Shown: positions 36,367 through 45,951, counted from the first letter of the stretch. The stretch: DNA of 64,000 nucleotides from Marinimicrobium koreense (GCF_003762925.1 NZ_RJUK01000002.1:372001-436000), one strand, 5' to 3'. Program-made: numbers and translations. The notes: a model not told the origin generated them from the sequence alone.

Positions 36367-36455
36367 ACGGCGGGTGCGCTTCGATACCGCTGCGCTCGGC
36401 CCCTACGTAAACTGCGGAGGTCGCGTAGGGCGGGTAAGCGAAGCGCACCCGCCGT
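36367..36455. repeat. REP-like inverted repeat between hemH and trmH
   Basis: A 17-bp perfect inverted repeat (36367-36383 with 36439-36455) made of ACGGCGGGTGCGCTTCG. The inner flanks CCTACG and CGTAGGG also pair partly. It is related to the segment at 39328-39364 and to the widespread 'gcgggt ... acccgc' REP type. Confidence 0.75.
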
Positions 36456-36508
36456 GACCCTCCCGCGATGCTATAATCGCGCGTTTTAACTCAACCACAC
36501 CTTCGCCT

Positions 36509-37192
36509 ATGTCCCGCGCCCGTTTCGAGAAATTCAAACAGGTCCTGCGCCAGCGTCAGCACGATATGACGCTGCTGACCGATCAGGTTCACAAAGCCCA
36601 GAATATTTCCGCCATGCTGCGCACCGCCGATGCCGTGGGTATGGCGGAAATCCATATGGTCCAACCTAGTCGAGGTCGGCTGGTTTATCACCACACCGCC
36701 GGGGGCAGCGGGCGCTTTACCGGTACCGTCGTCCACCCGGACATTCAGACCGGCATGGGTGTGCTTCGGGACAAGGGCTTCAAACTCTACGCCGCGCACT
36801 GGTCCGACCGCGCCATGCACTACCGGGAGGCCGATTACACCCAGCCCTTCGCGCTGGTGATGGGGGCTGAAAAAGAAGGCCTGAGCGACTACGCCGCCGA
36901 GCAGGCCGACGAGCACCTGACCATTCCCATTATTGGCATGGTGGAGAGTTACAACGTGAGTGTGGCTGCCGCAATCATTCTGCAGGAGGCCATGCACCAA
37001 CGTCAGCAGCGGGGTATGTACGATCGCGAACTGGACGAGTGGGATCCGGCGGTGCGGGAGATTCTGTTTCGCTGGATGCACCCGCAGATGGTCCGCTATT
37101 GCGAGCGCTACGGACTGCCCTTCCCGGACATGGATGAAGACGGCGATATGATTCCACCCAAAGACGAGCGCTATCGAAGCCCTAAAGGCTAG
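36509..37192 (+). CDS. trmH: tRNA (guanosine(18)-2'-O)-methyltransferase
   Basis: A 227-residue SpoU-family methyltransferase with a trefoil knot, modifying the ribose of G18 in tRNA. Motif 1 is seen in HNISAMLRTADAVG-type sequence (here AQNISAMLRTADAVG, residues 32-46), motif 2 in LVMGAEKEGLSD and motif 3 in IPIIGMVESYNVSVAAAIIL. The C-terminal extension is characteristic of TrmH. Gap to hemH is about 150 bases and contains a REP-like repeat; a TATAAT at 36472-36477 may be the -10 of its promoter. Its 3' end overlaps the convergent TSUP gene by four bases. Confidence 0.95.
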   Translation: MSRARFEKFKQVLRQRQHDMTLLTDQVHKAQNISAMLRTADAVGMAEIHMVQPSRGRLVYHHTAGGSGRFTGTVVHPDIQTGMGVLRDKGFKLYAAHWSDRAMHYREADYTQPFALVMGAEKEGLSDYAAEQADEHLTIPIIGMVESYNVSVAAAIILQEAMHQRQQRGMYDRELDEWDPAVREILFRWMHPQMVRYCERYGLPFPDMDEDGDMIPPKDERYRSPKG

Positions 37193-37989
37193 ATGACCGT
37201 GCGCAGCATTTCGATGGCCAGCCCCACCAGCAACAGGGCAAACAACCGCTTGAGCCAGGTCACCGGTAGCCGGTGCGCCAACCTGGCACCCACGGGCGCG
37301 GTCAGGTAGCTCATGGACGCAATCGCCAGCACGGCGGGCCAATAAACATAGCCCAGGGTATGCGCCGGTAACCCCGGCACCCCCCACCCATTCACCATAT
37401 ACCCGATGGCACCGGCCACGGCGATGGGCAGCCCCACCGCCGCCGAGGTGCCAATGGCTACTGGCAGGCGCACATTGCACCAGGTCAGAAACGGCACGGT
37501 CAGGGTGCCGCCACCAATGGCCACCAGCGCCGAGACGCCGCCGATACCCGACGCCACACCGACCAGCCCAGGCGTTCCGGGCAACTGGCGGGAAGGTTCG
37601 GGACGACGGTTCAGAATCATCTGCAAGGCGACATAGGCCATGAACACCGAAAAGAAGATCGCTAGCGGTTTCGGGGTCAACCAGGCCGCCAGGAAGGTGG
37701 CCGCGAAGGTCCCCACCAACACCCCCGGTGCCATGCGTGCCACCACGGGCCAGAGCACCGCTTTGTGACCGTGATGGGCCCGCAAGCTGGCTACCGCCGT
37801 GGGCACAATGGCGGCCATGGACGTGCCCAAAGCCAGGTGCACCAGATGCGCCTCGGGTAGCCCCTGAGCCGCAAACAGCAAGGTGAGCACCGGAACCATC
37901 AGGCCACCACCGCCGATGCCGAACAGGCCGGCCACCAACCCGGTGACCACCCCCAGCGCCATAAACCCCAGCAACCATTCCAGCATCAA
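37189..37989 (-). CDS. TauE/SafE (TSUP) family membrane permease
   Basis: A 266-residue integral membrane protein with about eight helices and the duplicated TSUP motif: GLVAGLFGIGGGGLMVPVL near residues 17-35 and GVSALVAIGGGTLTVPFL near 153-170. Members move sulfite, sulfonates or other small organic anions. The substrate cannot be read from the sequence. Its start overlaps the stop of the GH105 gene by four bases (ATGA), so it is translationally coupled to a glycan hydrolase. It also overlaps trmH by four bases at its 3' end. Confidence 0.88.
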   Translation of the reverse strand: MMLEWLLGFMALGVVTGLVAGLFGIGGGGLMVPVLTLLFAAQGLPEAHLVHLALGTSMAAIVPTAVASLRAHHGHKAVLWPVVARMAPGVLVGTFAATFLAAWLTPKPLAIFFSVFMAYVALQMILNRRPEPSRQLPGTPGLVGVASGIGGVSALVAIGGGTLTVPFLTWCNVRLPVAIGTSAAVGLPIAVAGAIGYMVNGWGVPGLPAHTLGYVYWPAVLAIASMSYLTAPVGARLAHRLPVTWLKRLFALLLVGLAIEMLRTVI

Positions 37990-39212
37990 TAAGCTCCGGT
38001 CATGTCCTCGTACAGAAGCGACGCCATGACAAAGGGCCCGACCGCCTTGGGGTCATCTGCCCGGCGCGGCTCGCTGATGTAATAGTCATAGGTGCCCTCC
38101 CGGTATGGATCACCACCCAACCCGGCAACCGCACAGACGTTGGTGATGCTGATCGTTCCGTCATCGTTATGGCGGATAAATTCATCCACCACTCGCTGAT
38201 AAGCACTCAGCCCCAAAGCTCGATACCGCTCGTCGATATAACCCTGCTCGCTGCCTTTGAGCAGGAAGTAAGTGAACATGGTTGACGCCGAAGACTCGAG
38301 GTAATTACCGTCGCGCCCACCCATATTCACCACCTGCCACCAGACACCCGACTCCGGGTCGCGATGGGTTTCGATGGCGCGGGCCATTTTGTCGGCGATA
38401 TCCAGCATCACGTCGCGGTCGGGGTGTTGCTCCGGCAGGTCATCAAGTACATCGACAATCGCCATGGCCAACCAGCCCATGGCCCGCCCCCAGGGCAGCT
38501 CAGACAGCCCCGTCTCGGAATCCGCCCAACGCTGCTCCCGACTTTCATCCCAGCCGTGATAGAAAAACTGCCCCTCGGCGTTCCAGTGATGTTTCGCCAC
38601 CAGACGGAACTGATTGATGATGTCATCGTACAGCTCGGGCTCACCATAGGTGGCCGCATACCGGGAAAGAAACGGCGTGCCCATATACAGGCCGTCGAGC
38701 CACATCTGATGCGGGTACACCTTTTTGTGCCAGAAGCCGCCCTCACTCGTGCGCGGATGGTCGCGCATCTGACCGCGCAATTGCTCGATCGCCAGCCAGT
38801 ACTTGTCTTCGCCGGTTTCCTGATGAAGTCCGATCAGAAACTTGCCCGGATTCACCCGATCAATGTTGTACAGGCTCTGGTCGTAAGTTCTGATATCGCC
38901 GTCGTCGCTGATCATGAAGTCGGCGAAGTCTTCCAGGTAATCGAAAAACCGCTCCTCGCCGGTAGCCCGCCACACGCGTTCGTGGGCGGTCATCATCAGG
39001 CCATGGGTGTATTCCCATTTGGGGGTTTCCCGAAAATCGACCATCCAGCCTTCGGGGTTGCGTTCAATGTCGGAGTCGGCCATCCAGACGGATAGCGGTC
39101 GGTTGGTGGTTGAAACGGAAGGATTGGTGTTGGTATTGATAGTGCAGGCGTACAGAGCAGCGACGGACAGCAAGACTATGCTGGCCAAACGCCAAAAGGG
39201 TTGATAATTCAT
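37986..39212 (-). CDS. GH105/GH88-type unsaturated glucuronyl hydrolase, lipoprotein
   Basis: A 408-residue enzyme of the YteR-like (alpha/alpha)6 barrel family that removes unsaturated uronic acid from oligosaccharides left by polysaccharide lyases. The catalytic Asp lies in MWLDGLYMG; WGRAMGWLAMA, ESSASTMFTYFLLKG and the WWQVV segment are typical. A signal peptide ends with LYAC, an acceptable lipobox, so the enzyme is probably lipid-anchored in the periplasm. In the family the substrates are rhamnogalacturonan or ulvan fragments; which applies is not settled by sequence. It leads a two-gene operon with the TSUP permease. Confidence 0.85.
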   Translation of the reverse strand: MNYQPFWRLASIVLLSVAALYACTINTNTNPSVSTTNRPLSVWMADSDIERNPEGWMVDFRETPKWEYTHGLMMTAHERVWRATGEERFFDYLEDFADFMISDDGDIRTYDQSLYNIDRVNPGKFLIGLHQETGEDKYWLAIEQLRGQMRDHPRTSEGGFWHKKVYPHQMWLDGLYMGTPFLSRYAATYGEPELYDDIINQFRLVAKHHWNAEGQFFYHGWDESREQRWADSETGLSELPWGRAMGWLAMAIVDVLDDLPEQHPDRDVMLDIADKMARAIETHRDPESGVWWQVVNMGGRDGNYLESSASTMFTYFLLKGSEQGYIDERYRALGLSAYQRVVDEFIRHNDDGTISITNVCAVAGLGGDPYREGTYDYYISEPRRADDPKAVGPFVMASLLYEDMTGAY

Positions 39213-39327
39213 TGTCTCTCTCCCGGTTTTGGTTTTTGTACCGGGACTATAGCGGGTATGGGGGACGTTTCAAAGAGCTGAAAAACGTTGTCAGAGGGTC
39301 CGGTGCTTGTGGGGATAACGTCAGGTT

Positions 39328-39364
39328 ACGGCGGGTGCGCGCTTTGCGCTTACCACGCCCTACG
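39328..39364. repeat. Single REP-like segment
   Basis: ACGGCGGGTGCGCGCTTTG and its partner GCGCTTACCACGCCCTACG form a small hairpin-like unit closely related to one arm of the repeat at 36367-36455. Together with composite repeat E it fills the 319-base gap between the GH105 gene start and the typA stop. Confidence 0.6.
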
Positions 39365-39393
39365 CGAGCAAAGACGAAGAAGCTGGCACGTAG

Positions 39394-39504
39394 GCGTGCG
39401 TGGGGTAAACCCTATGGAGACTCTCGGAGACATGGATGTCGACGAGAAGCCCCCATGGATGGGTTCACGGCGGGTCTATGAACCACATACCTCCACCCCA
39501 CCGC
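39394..39504 (-). repeat. Composite hairpin repeat, copy E, decayed outer arms
   Basis: Read on the minus strand it has CCGCCGTGAACCC plus ATGGGGGCTTC as half-core and an inner stem of TCTCG/CGAGA and GACAT/ATGTC. The outer arms (39394-39421 and 39474-39504) match each other only in parts, for example GTGGGGT with ACCCCAC. It lies 27 bases beyond the typA stop in typA's sense orientation. Confidence 0.7.
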
Positions 39505-39531
39505 ACCGTCTAAGAACCACTTCTTTGGGTC

Positions 39532-41355
39532 TTACTTCTTCGCGCGCTTACGCTCGTTTTCGGTGAGCAGTTTTTTGCGCAGGCGGATGCTCTCTGGCGT
39601 AACTTCCACCAGCTCGTCATCCTCGATGAACTCCAGCGCCTGCTCCAGGGTATGACGAACCGGTGGCGACAGGGTCAGGTTCTCATCGGTGCCGGAGGCA
39701 CGCACGTTGGTCAGTTGCTTCGCCTTGGTCGGATTCACCACCAGATCATTGTTCCGCGAATGCAGACCAACGATCTGACCTTCATAGACCTCAACGCCAG
39801 CGTCAATGAACAGACGGCCGCGATCCTGCAGCGGGTGCAGACCGTAAGCCAGCGTCTTGCCCTTGACCATAGAAACCAACACGCCGTTCTGACGCTTGTG
39901 GTCCTCACCCGCTTTGACCGGGCCGTAGTGGTCAAAAATACTGGTCATGATGCCCGAACCGGAGGTCAGGGTCAGGAACTGGCCGCGGAAGCCGATCAGA
40001 CCGCGCGAGGGAACCATGAACTCCAACTTCACCCGACCTTTACCGTCCGGCTCCATATTGGTCATTTCCGCTTTGCGCAGGCCCAGCTCTTCCATCACCG
40101 CGCCCTGGTGCTGTTCTTCAACGTCGATCACCACCTGCTCGAACGGCTCCTGGATCTGGCCGTCGATTTCCTTCTGGATAACTTCCGGGCGGGAAACACC
40201 CAGCTCAAAGCCTTCCCGGCGCATGTTTTCAATCAACACCGACAGGTGCAGCTCACCGCGACCGGAGACCACGAACTTGTCCGGGCTGTCGCCCTGACGA
40301 ACCCGCAGAGCCACGTTGTGAATCAATTCCTGATCCAGACGCTCGCGGATGTTGCGTGAGGTGACGAACTTGCCTTCCTTACCGGCGAAGGGCGAGTCGT
40401 TGACCTGGAAGGTCATGCTGACAGTGGGCTCGTCCACACTCAATGCGGGCAGCGGATCGACATTCTCCGGGCTGCACAGAGTGTCGGAGATATCCAGACC
40501 ATCAATACCAGTGATACAGACGATGTCGCCGGCGGTGGCGCGCGTGGTTTCCACCCGCTCCAGGCCGTGATAGCCCATCACCTGCAAGACCTTGGCCTTG
40601 CGGGTTTTCCCGTCGGGACGAGCCACAATCACCTGCTGGTTGGGCGAGAGGCTGCCGCGGGTAATGCGGCCCACACCGATGACGCCCACATAGCTGTTGT
40701 AGTCCAGTGCAGAAACCTGCATCTGGAAATCGCCTTCGATGTCAACATCCGGTGCCTTCACGTTATCGACGATCATCTGGAACAGCGGGGTCATGTCGTC
40801 GGCCAGCTCGTCCGGCTCCATGCCCGCCACACCGTTCAGGGCCGAGGCGTAGATGATCGGGAAATCGAGCTGCTCGTCGGTGGCGCCCAGACGGTCAAAC
40901 AGGTCGAACACCTGGTCCACGGCCCAGTCCGGACGGGCGCCGGGGCGGTCAACCTTGTTCACTACCACAATCGGGTGCAGGCCTTTTTCAAAGGCCTTGC
41001 TGGTCACGAAGCGGGTCTGGGGCATGGGGCCGTCGACGGCGTCTACCAGCAGCAGCACCGAGTCCACCATGGACAGTACCCGCTCGACCTCACCGCCGAA
41101 GTCGGCGTGTCCGGGGGTGTCCACGATGTTGATGCGGTAGTCATTCCAGCGAATGGCCGTGTTTTTGGCCAGAATGGTAATGCCGCGTTCACGCTCCTGA
41201 TCGTTGGAATCCATGATCCGCTCGGCGCCTTCGCTGCGTCGGTCCAGGGTGCCGGATTGGGACAGCAGTTTATCGACCAGGGTGGTTTTGCCGTGGTCAA
41301 CGTGGGCGATAATGGCGATGTTACGCAAATTCTGAATAGCGGATTGGTCTGTCAT
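39532..41355 (-). CDS. typA: Ribosome-associated translational GTPase TypA/BipA
   Basis: A 607-residue translation-factor GTPase related to EF-G, involved in ribosome assembly and stress adaptation. G1 is [10 protein letters not shown] near residues 17-26, G2/G3 show RGITI and [14 protein letters not shown], and NKVDRPGA is G4. The C-terminal part has the BipA-specific [19 protein letters not shown] chose the ATG at 41353-41355, giving the usual N-terminus; the frame is open to 41418, but the extra residues do not resemble the family. It is a stand-alone unit with composite repeat E just beyond its stop. Confidence 0.96.
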   Translation of the reverse strand: MTDQSAIQNLRNIAIIAHVDHGKTTLVDKLLSQSGTLDRRSEGAERIMDSNDQERERGITILAKNTAIRWNDYRINIVDTPGHADFGGEVERVLSMVDSVLLLVDAVDGPMPQTRFVTSKAFEKGLHPIVVVNKVDRPGARPDWAVDQVFDLFDRLGATDEQLDFPIIYASALNGVAGMEPDELADDMTPLFQMIVDNVKAPDVDIEGDFQMQVSALDYNSYVGVIGVGRITRGSLSPNQQVIVARPDGKTRKAKVLQVMGYHGLERVETTRATAGDIVCITGIDGLDISDTLCSPENVDPLPALSVDEPTVSMTFQVNDSPFAGKEGKFVTSRNIRERLDQELIHNVALRVRQGDSPDKFVVSGRGELHLSVLIENMRREGFELGVSRPEVIQKEIDGQIQEPFEQVVIDVEEQHQGAVMEELGLRKAEMTNMEPDGKGRVKLEFMVPSRGLIGFRGQFLTLTSGSGIMTSIFDHYGPVKAGEDHKRQNGVLVSMVKGKTLAYGLHPLQDRGRLFIDAGVEVYEGQIVGLHSRNNDLVVNPTKAKQLTNVRASGTDENLTLSPPVRHTLEQALEFIEDDELVEVTPESIRLRKKLLTENERKRAKK

Positions 41356-41454
41356 GAAAACTCTCAGGAGGGAGGACTCTGGAAAAAGGCGGGCATTATA
41401 CCTGCCAGAAGGCTTCACAGATATGAAAATTGCGGGAAAAGTGCGTAAAAAGAC

Positions 41455-41484
41455 AAAAAAGTCCTTTCAGAGCGGCCCGAAAGG
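41455..41484 (-). terminator. Intrinsic terminator after the small membrane protein gene
   Basis: On the minus strand CCTTTC (41479-41484) pairs with GAAAGG (41463-41468), followed by ACTTTTTT. It lies four bases past the stop at 41488 and should separate that gene, and thiI upstream, from typA. Confidence 0.65.
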
Positions 41485-41487
41485 GCC

Positions 41488-41961
41488 TTACAAACCAAAC
41501 ATTCCCTTCTCTTCCTCGCCCGGCGCGATGAACTGGGTGCCGTCTTTGGCATATTGGAACAGTTCGATGTCCGTTGAGTCGGTGGCGGTAAAGCAGTTGA
41601 TGAAGGTTTCCAGCGCCACGCCTTCTCGGGTGCGGCTGGGATAGATATCCGCCTCCATGAACACCTTGTACTGATTGTCCCCACGGTCGAGGCGGCTGGA
41701 AAACCGGTCCACTCGCAGGTTGGTCAGCCGGCGCCCGAACACCTCCCGGGCGTGAGCCGTACAGACCGCCTCGGCATCCGTCAGCGTTGTATGCCGGTAC
41801 CGGGCCTCCTCGGCGTCGCGCGAGCCCCACAGCCCTGCGGGAATACCGGTGACGTACAGCGTTGAGCCGACCGAGAGAAATACCAACAGAAAAGCGATGC
41901 CCACCAGCGCCCATTTCTGGCCGGCAGATTCATTTCGGGACCGCGCAGCGGGTCGGGACAT
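41488..41961 (-). CDS. Uncharacterised single-pass membrane protein
   Basis: A 157-residue protein with one membrane segment (about residues 17-37) and a C-terminal domain of about 110 residues that probably faces the periplasm. Two cysteines (near 67 and 126) may form a disulfide. Sequence landmarks are AEAVCTAHAREVFGRRL and KVFMEADIYPSR; I recognise no named domain. It has normal codon use and clear spacing from its neighbours (23 bases from the thiI stop), so it is a real gene, probably co-transcribed with thiI. Its place between thiI and typA seems conserved in related genomes, as far as I recall. Confidence 0.75.
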   Translation of the reverse strand: MSRPAARSRNESAGQKWALVGIAFLLVFLSVGSTLYVTGIPAGLWGSRDAEEARYRHTTLTDAEAVCTAHAREVFGRRLTNLRVDRFSSRLDRGDNQYKVFMEADIYPSRTREGVALETFINCFTATDSTDIELFQYAKDGTQFIAPGEEEKGMFGL

Positions 41962-41984
41962 GCTCTGACTCTCCTGAGGCGGCC

Positions 41985-43442
41985 CTACTCCGGCCGATAA
42001 ACACCAATATTGCGATGGCCTGCATCCATCAGGTGGGCCGCGTGCAGCTGACTCATCACCCCTTTTTCGCAGTACAGCAGGTAGCGGCGCTGCGGATCCA
42101 GCTTCCCGAACTGACCATTAAGCCTGAAAAACGGAATTTCCAGCAACTGATCTCCGGTCAACGCGAGGGGCTTGAGCCCCGCTTCGTCGGGATGGCGAAT
42201 ATCAATGACCACATCGCCCTCGCCCACCTGCGGCTCAACCGCCACATCCAGTTCCGTTTCACCTGCATCCACCAAGTGATGTATCGGCGTCTGCGCGCGA
42301 TCCTCAAGGGCCCGCTCCAACACGGTGAAATCGAAGCGGGCCTCTTCGGACTCCACCCGGTGCAATTTGGCGTTGGTGGTCGGGCGCACCGAAATCACCC
42401 CGCAGTACTCCGGCACATTCGCCGAGTAGGTTTCGGTGCCAATATCCCGGGACAACTGGATGATATCCCGCTTGTCCATGGCAATCAGCGGCCGTAGCAC
42501 CAGGGTATCCGTGGCCCGATCAATGGCGTTCAGATTGGGGATGGTCTGGCTGGACACCTGGGCGACACTCTCACCGGTCACCAGGGCCTTCAGGTCCAGC
42601 TCTTCGGCAACCCTGCTGGCGGCGCGCAGCATCATCCGCTTGAGGATCACCCCCATGTAGGCGTTGTCGACCTTTTCCAGAATCTCGGCAACCACCCCTT
42701 CGAAGGGCACGGTGACAAACTGAACATTGTGGGAGGCGCCGTACTTCTGCCACAGGTAGTAAGACACCTCCTTGACCGCCATCTCGTGGGCATGACCGCC
42801 GAGGCTGAAAAAGCAGAAGTGGGTGCGCATACCCCGCTTCATGGTGAGGTAGCTCGCCACAATGGAGTCGAAGCCACCGGACACCAGAGACAGGACGCCA
42901 TCGTTCTGAGCGCCCAGGGGGTAGCCACCGAGCCCGCGGCGCAAATTCTCCAGCACAAACAGCCACTGGCGCTTGACCTCCAGCCGCACGGTAATGTCCG
43001 GGTCGCGCAGTTTGACGCCCGCCGCCTGGGTCTGCTGCAGCAGCCCGCCGCCGACATAGCGCTCGATGTCGGTGGAGCTGAAGTCGTGCTTACCACTGCG
43101 CTTGACCCGCACACAGAAGGTCTTGCCCGCCAGAGCCTCGGCCCAGTGGGCCCGGGTTTTGGCCAGAATATCGTCCAGATCCCCCAGAGGGTAGGCCTGC
43201 ACCAACGCAAAGGCGTCGATACCCGGCGTGCGGGCCAGTACATCGGCCACCTGCCGCGTCAGCCGCTCGTCGGCCCCAGGAGCCTGCACTTCGACCTTTT
43301 CCCAGTCCCGCTTGACCTGAATATCCTCCGACAGCGGCTGCAAAAGCCGACGCAGGTTGTCGCGCAGCTGCTTGATAAAGCGCTTGCGCACCGGCGGACT
43401 CTTGATAATGATTTCGGGAAAAACCTTGACGATAAAATGCAT
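41985..43442 (-). CDS. thiI: tRNA uracil 4-sulfurtransferase ThiI with rhodanese domain
   Basis: A 485-residue enzyme that thiolates U8 of tRNA (4-thiouridine) and can supply sulfur for thiamine thiazole. It has an N-terminal ferredoxin-like and THUMP region (residues 1-165). The PP-loop SGGFDS is at 188-193, and the conserved Cys of PEYCGVISVRP lies near residue 347. The C-terminal rhodanese domain has active-site Cys458 in YCEKGVMS. This long form, with rhodanese, is the E. coli type. It starts next to the glnA control region, which is divergent. Confidence 0.96.
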   Translation of the reverse strand: MHFIVKVFPEIIIKSPPVRKRFIKQLRDNLRRLLQPLSEDIQVKRDWEKVEVQAPGADERLTRQVADVLARTPGIDAFALVQAYPLGDLDDILAKTRAHWAEALAGKTFCVRVKRSGKHDFSSTDIERYVGGGLLQQTQAAGVKLRDPDITVRLEVKRQWLFVLENLRRGLGGYPLGAQNDGVLSLVSGGFDSIVASYLTMKRGMRTHFCFFSLGGHAHEMAVKEVSYYLWQKYGASHNVQFVTVPFEGVVAEILEKVDNAYMGVILKRMMLRAASRVAEELDLKALVTGESVAQVSSQTIPNLNAIDRATDTLVLRPLIAMDKRDIIQLSRDIGTETYSANVPEYCGVISVRPTTNAKLHRVESEEARFDFTVLERALEDRAQTPIHHLVDAGETELDVAVEPQVGEGDVVIDIRHPDEAGLKPLALTGDQLLEIPFFRLNGQFGKLDPQRRYLLYCEKGVMSQLHAAHLMDAGHRNIGVYRPE

Positions 43443-43524
43443 GAACGCCTACTGTTGAAGAACTTGTCTTGCGGGAGAGGCGCGCATTATAAATCATGCG
43501 GCCACCCCAAACAAAAAGATCGGG

Positions 43525-43594
43525 CGCACCACAATGGTGCGAAACTGCTATTTTATGCACCACTTTAGGACACACAGACATCCATCTTGGTGCA
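43525..43594 (+). promoter_or_regulatory. NtrC-binding sites upstream of glnA
   Basis: A near-perfect NtrC operator (CGCACCACAATGGTGCG, 43525-43541) fits GCACCA-N3-TGGTGC. Two weaker half-sites follow: TGCACCA at 43556-43562 and TTGGTGCA at 43587-43594. They lie about 70-140 bases upstream of the predicted start of transcription, the usual enhancer distance. Confidence 0.82.
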
Positions 43595-43636
43595 GGAACC
43601 ACGCTGAATGCCCCGATCTGCCGCTTTTGCGCACGA

Positions 43637-43651
43637 TGGCACACATCTTGC
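43637..43651 (+). promoter_or_regulatory. Sigma-54 promoter of glnA
   Basis: TGGCAC-ACATC-TTGC fits the -24/-12 consensus TGGCACG-N4-TTGC, with GG (43638-43639) and GC (43650-43651) twelve bases apart. Transcription should begin near 43663, leaving a leader of about 115 bases before the glnA ATG. With the upstream NtrC sites this is a standard nitrogen-controlled promoter. Confidence 0.85.
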
Positions 43652-43778
43652 CCCTTTATCGCACACTGGCGCTGGCAAGATCGTCACAATCCGATGTAGC
43701 CGCCAGCGTGAAAACACGGTTTAATGCACAGGTTTTCTTATCCGTAGCCCCCGGGCTATTCTCAATTGGAGGCATTCA

Positions 43779-45185
43779 ATGTCTAAAAAAACACTGGACC
43801 TGATCAAAGAACACGAAGCGCGCTGGGTCGACATGCGCTTTACCGACACTCGCGGTAAAGAGCAGCACGTCACCATCCCCGCCAAAGATGTGGACGAAGA
43901 CTTCTTTGAAGACGGCAAGATGTTTGATGGCTCTTCCATCAATGGCTGGAAAGGCATCAACGACTCCGACATGATCCTGATGCCGGACGATGACACCGCC
44001 ATTATGGATCCCTTCTCTGACAGCCCGACCGTCATTGTTCGCTGCAACATCGTTGAGCCGATGACCATGCAGGGCTATGACCGCGACCCGCGCTCCATCG
44101 GTCTGCGCGCTGAAGAGTACCTGAAGTCCACCGGCCTGGGTGACGTTGCCCTGTTTGGCCCGGAGCCCGAATTCTTCGTGTTCGACAGTGTTCAGTGGAA
44201 CGCCACCATGGGCGGCGCTTTCTACAAGATCAACTCCGAAGAAGCGGCCTGGTCTTCCAGCGAAAGCTATGACGGCGGCAACACCGGTCACCGTCCGGGC
44301 GTGAAAGGCGGCTACTTCCCGGTACCTCCGGTCGACTCCCTGAACGACCTGCGTGGCGCCATGTGTGACGCTATGGAAGCCATGGGTCTGGAAATTGAAG
44401 TTCACCACCACGAAGTGGCGACTGCCGGCCAGTGTGAAATTGGCGTTGGCGCCAACACCCTGGTGAAGAAAGCGGACGAAGTGCAGATCCTGAAGTACTG
44501 CGTACACAACGTGGCGCACGCCTTCGGCCAGACCGCCACCTTCATGCCCAAGCCGCTGATCGGTGACAACGGCTCTGGTATGCACGTGCACCAGTCTTTC
44601 TCCAAAGACGGCAAGAACCAGTTCGCTGGCGACGGCTATGCTGGCATGAGCGAAACCGCTCTGTACTACATCGGCGGTATCATCAAGCACGCTCGCGCGC
44701 TGAACGCCTTCTGTAACGCCTCTACCAACTCGTACAAGCGTCTGGTACCCGGCTTTGAAGCCCCGGTGATGCTGGCTTACTCCGCCCGCAACCGTTCGGC
44801 CTCCATCCGGATTCCGTACGTAAACAGCGACAAGGCCCGTCGTATCGAGACCCGCTTCCCCGACCCGACCGCCAACCCCTACCTGGCGTTCGCGGCTCTG
44901 TTGATGGCAGGCCTGGACGGTGTACAGAACAAGATCCACCCCGGCGACCCCGCCGACAAGAACCTGTACGACCTGCCGCCGGAAGAAGGCAAGGCGATCC
45001 CGACCGTGGCTTCCAGCCTGGAACAGGCTCTGGACGCTCTGGACGAAGACCGCGACTTCCTGAAGGCCGGTGGTGTGTTCACTGACGATGTGATCGACGC
45101 CTTCATCGACCTGAAGCGTGAAGAGATCGAGCGCCTGAACATGACCCCGCACCCGGTTGAGTTCGAGCTGTACTACAGCTGTTAA
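43779..45185 (+). CDS. glnA: Glutamine synthetase, type I
   Basis: A 468-residue dodecameric enzyme that makes glutamine from glutamate, ammonia and ATP. The beta-grasp [10 protein letters not shown] (residues 48-57), [20 protein letters not shown], the [12 protein letters not shown]/glutamate site and [16 protein letters not shown] are present. Tyr397 in NLYDLPPEE is at the exact position adenylylated in E. coli, so activity is probably also controlled by GlnE. Codon use is strongly biased, as expected for a highly expressed gene. Controlled by a sigma-54 promoter and NtrC sites; ends at a strong terminator. A 458-codon antisense ORF lies opposite and is a shadow. Confidence 0.98.
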   Translation: MSKKTLDLIKEHEARWVDMRFTDTRGKEQHVTIPAKDVDEDFFEDGKMFDGSSINGWKGINDSDMILMPDDDTAIMDPFSDSPTVIVRCNIVEPMTMQGYDRDPRSIGLRAEEYLKSTGLGDVALFGPEPEFFVFDSVQWNATMGGAFYKINSEEAAWSSSESYDGGNTGHRPGVKGGYFPVPPVDSLNDLRGAMCDAMEAMGLEIEVHHHEVATAGQCEIGVGANTLVKKADEVQILKYCVHNVAHAFGQTATFMPKPLIGDNGSGMHVHQSFSKDGKNQFAGDGYAGMSETALYYIGGIIKHARALNAFCNASTNSYKRLVPGFEAPVMLAYSARNRSASIRIPYVNSDKARRIETRFPDPTANPYLAFAALLMAGLDGVQNKIHPGDPADKNLYDLPPEEGKAIPTVASSLEQALDALDEDRDFLKAGGVFTDDVIDAFIDLKREEIERLNMTPHPVEFELYYSC

Positions 45186-45247
45186 TTCGCCGCAGGCGCT
45201 AGTTGTTAAGGCGCTGTAGGCACCGGCTTTCGAGTCGGTGAATGACC

Positions 45248-45286
45248 AAAAGCCCGTTCAGGCGACTGAACGGGCTTTTGTTTTTA
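45248..45286 (+). terminator. Intrinsic terminator of glnA
   Basis: AAAAGCCCGTTCA (45248-45260) pairs with TGAACGGGCTTTT (45267-45279) around a six-base loop, then TTTTT after a G. It lies about 60 bases past the glnA stop and separates glnA from the DUF4124 gene. Confidence 0.92.
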
Positions 45287-45348
45287 TGGGTCCAAGGAGT
45301 AAGCTTTACTGTACCCCGCCACCACAAAGGCCGACACGGGACTCCTTT

Positions 45349-45882
45349 ATGCGATCTGCACTGTTGCTTATCACCCTGATGCTGTTCAGCCTCCTGACAG
45401 TGGCCCAACCCATCTACAAAACCGTGGATGAAGAGGGACGGGTCAGCTACTCGGACAAGCCGCCCCGCGGCGTTCAGGAAGACGCCTCCGACGAGCTGCC
45501 TCCGGTCAACAACGTCCCCGGGCAGCCAGTCTCACCCCAGCGCCGAGCCACCGCCGAGGAGGAAGCCCCCGACCCGGTGGACTATTCGATTGAAATCGTC
45601 TCCCCCCAGCCCGACAGCAGCGTCCCTCCCGGTCAGCGAGACCTCCCCATATCCGTTCGGCTGCAACCAGCCCTGCAGCCCGGGCACGCACTGGTCTATT
45701 ACCTGGACGGCGACCCAGTTGCCGAAACCCGGTCGACCCAGCATATTGTCCGGGAAATCTATCGGGGGACGCATACCGTTCGGGTCGAAATCCTGAATCC
45801 CCAAGGCCAGAGCCTGGCAGCGACCGCGCCGATCACCATTCATGTGCACCGCCCCAGCGTCATTCCCCGCGGTGGCAGCTGA
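45349..45882 (+). CDS. DUF4124 exported protein
   Basis: A 177-residue periplasmic protein with a signal peptide (residues 1-19, ending VAQ). The N-terminal DUF4124 module (PIYKTVDEEGRVSYSDKPP) is followed by a Pro/Glu-rich linker and a C-terminal beta-rich region (DYSIEIVSPQPDSSVPPG ... ITIHVHRP) that looks Ig-like. The ATG at 45349 is preferred because it begins the signal peptide; the frame is open to 45238, but that part crosses the glnA terminator. The gene sits between glnA and ntrB in many related gammaproteobacteria. Its function is unknown. Confidence 0.85.
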   Translation: MRSALLLITLMLFSLLTVAQPIYKTVDEEGRVSYSDKPPRGVQEDASDELPPVNNVPGQPVSPQRRATAEEEAPDPVDYSIEIVSPQPDSSVPPGQRDLPISVRLQPALQPGHALVYYLDGDPVAETRSTQHIVREIYRGTHTVRVEILNPQGQSLAATAPITIHVHRPSVIPRGGS

Positions 45883-45934
45883 TCTCGCCTCAACGCACTG
45901 TTTGATGGCGCGAACGGCAGAGCTTTGCGCCACA

Positions 45935-45951
45935 AGCACCAACATGGTGCA
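45935..45951 (+). promoter_or_regulatory. NtrC-binding site upstream of ntrB
   Basis: AGCACCAACATGGTGCA fits the GCACCA-N3-TGGTGC operator perfectly in its core. It lies about 85 bases upstream of a sigma-54 type promoter and 176 bases before the ntrB start, so NtrC probably regulates its own operon. Confidence 0.75.

Noticed and set aside
43776-45152. 458-codon minus-strand ORF over glnA
   Set aside because: glnA is unmistakable; this frame is an effect of its strong codon bias.
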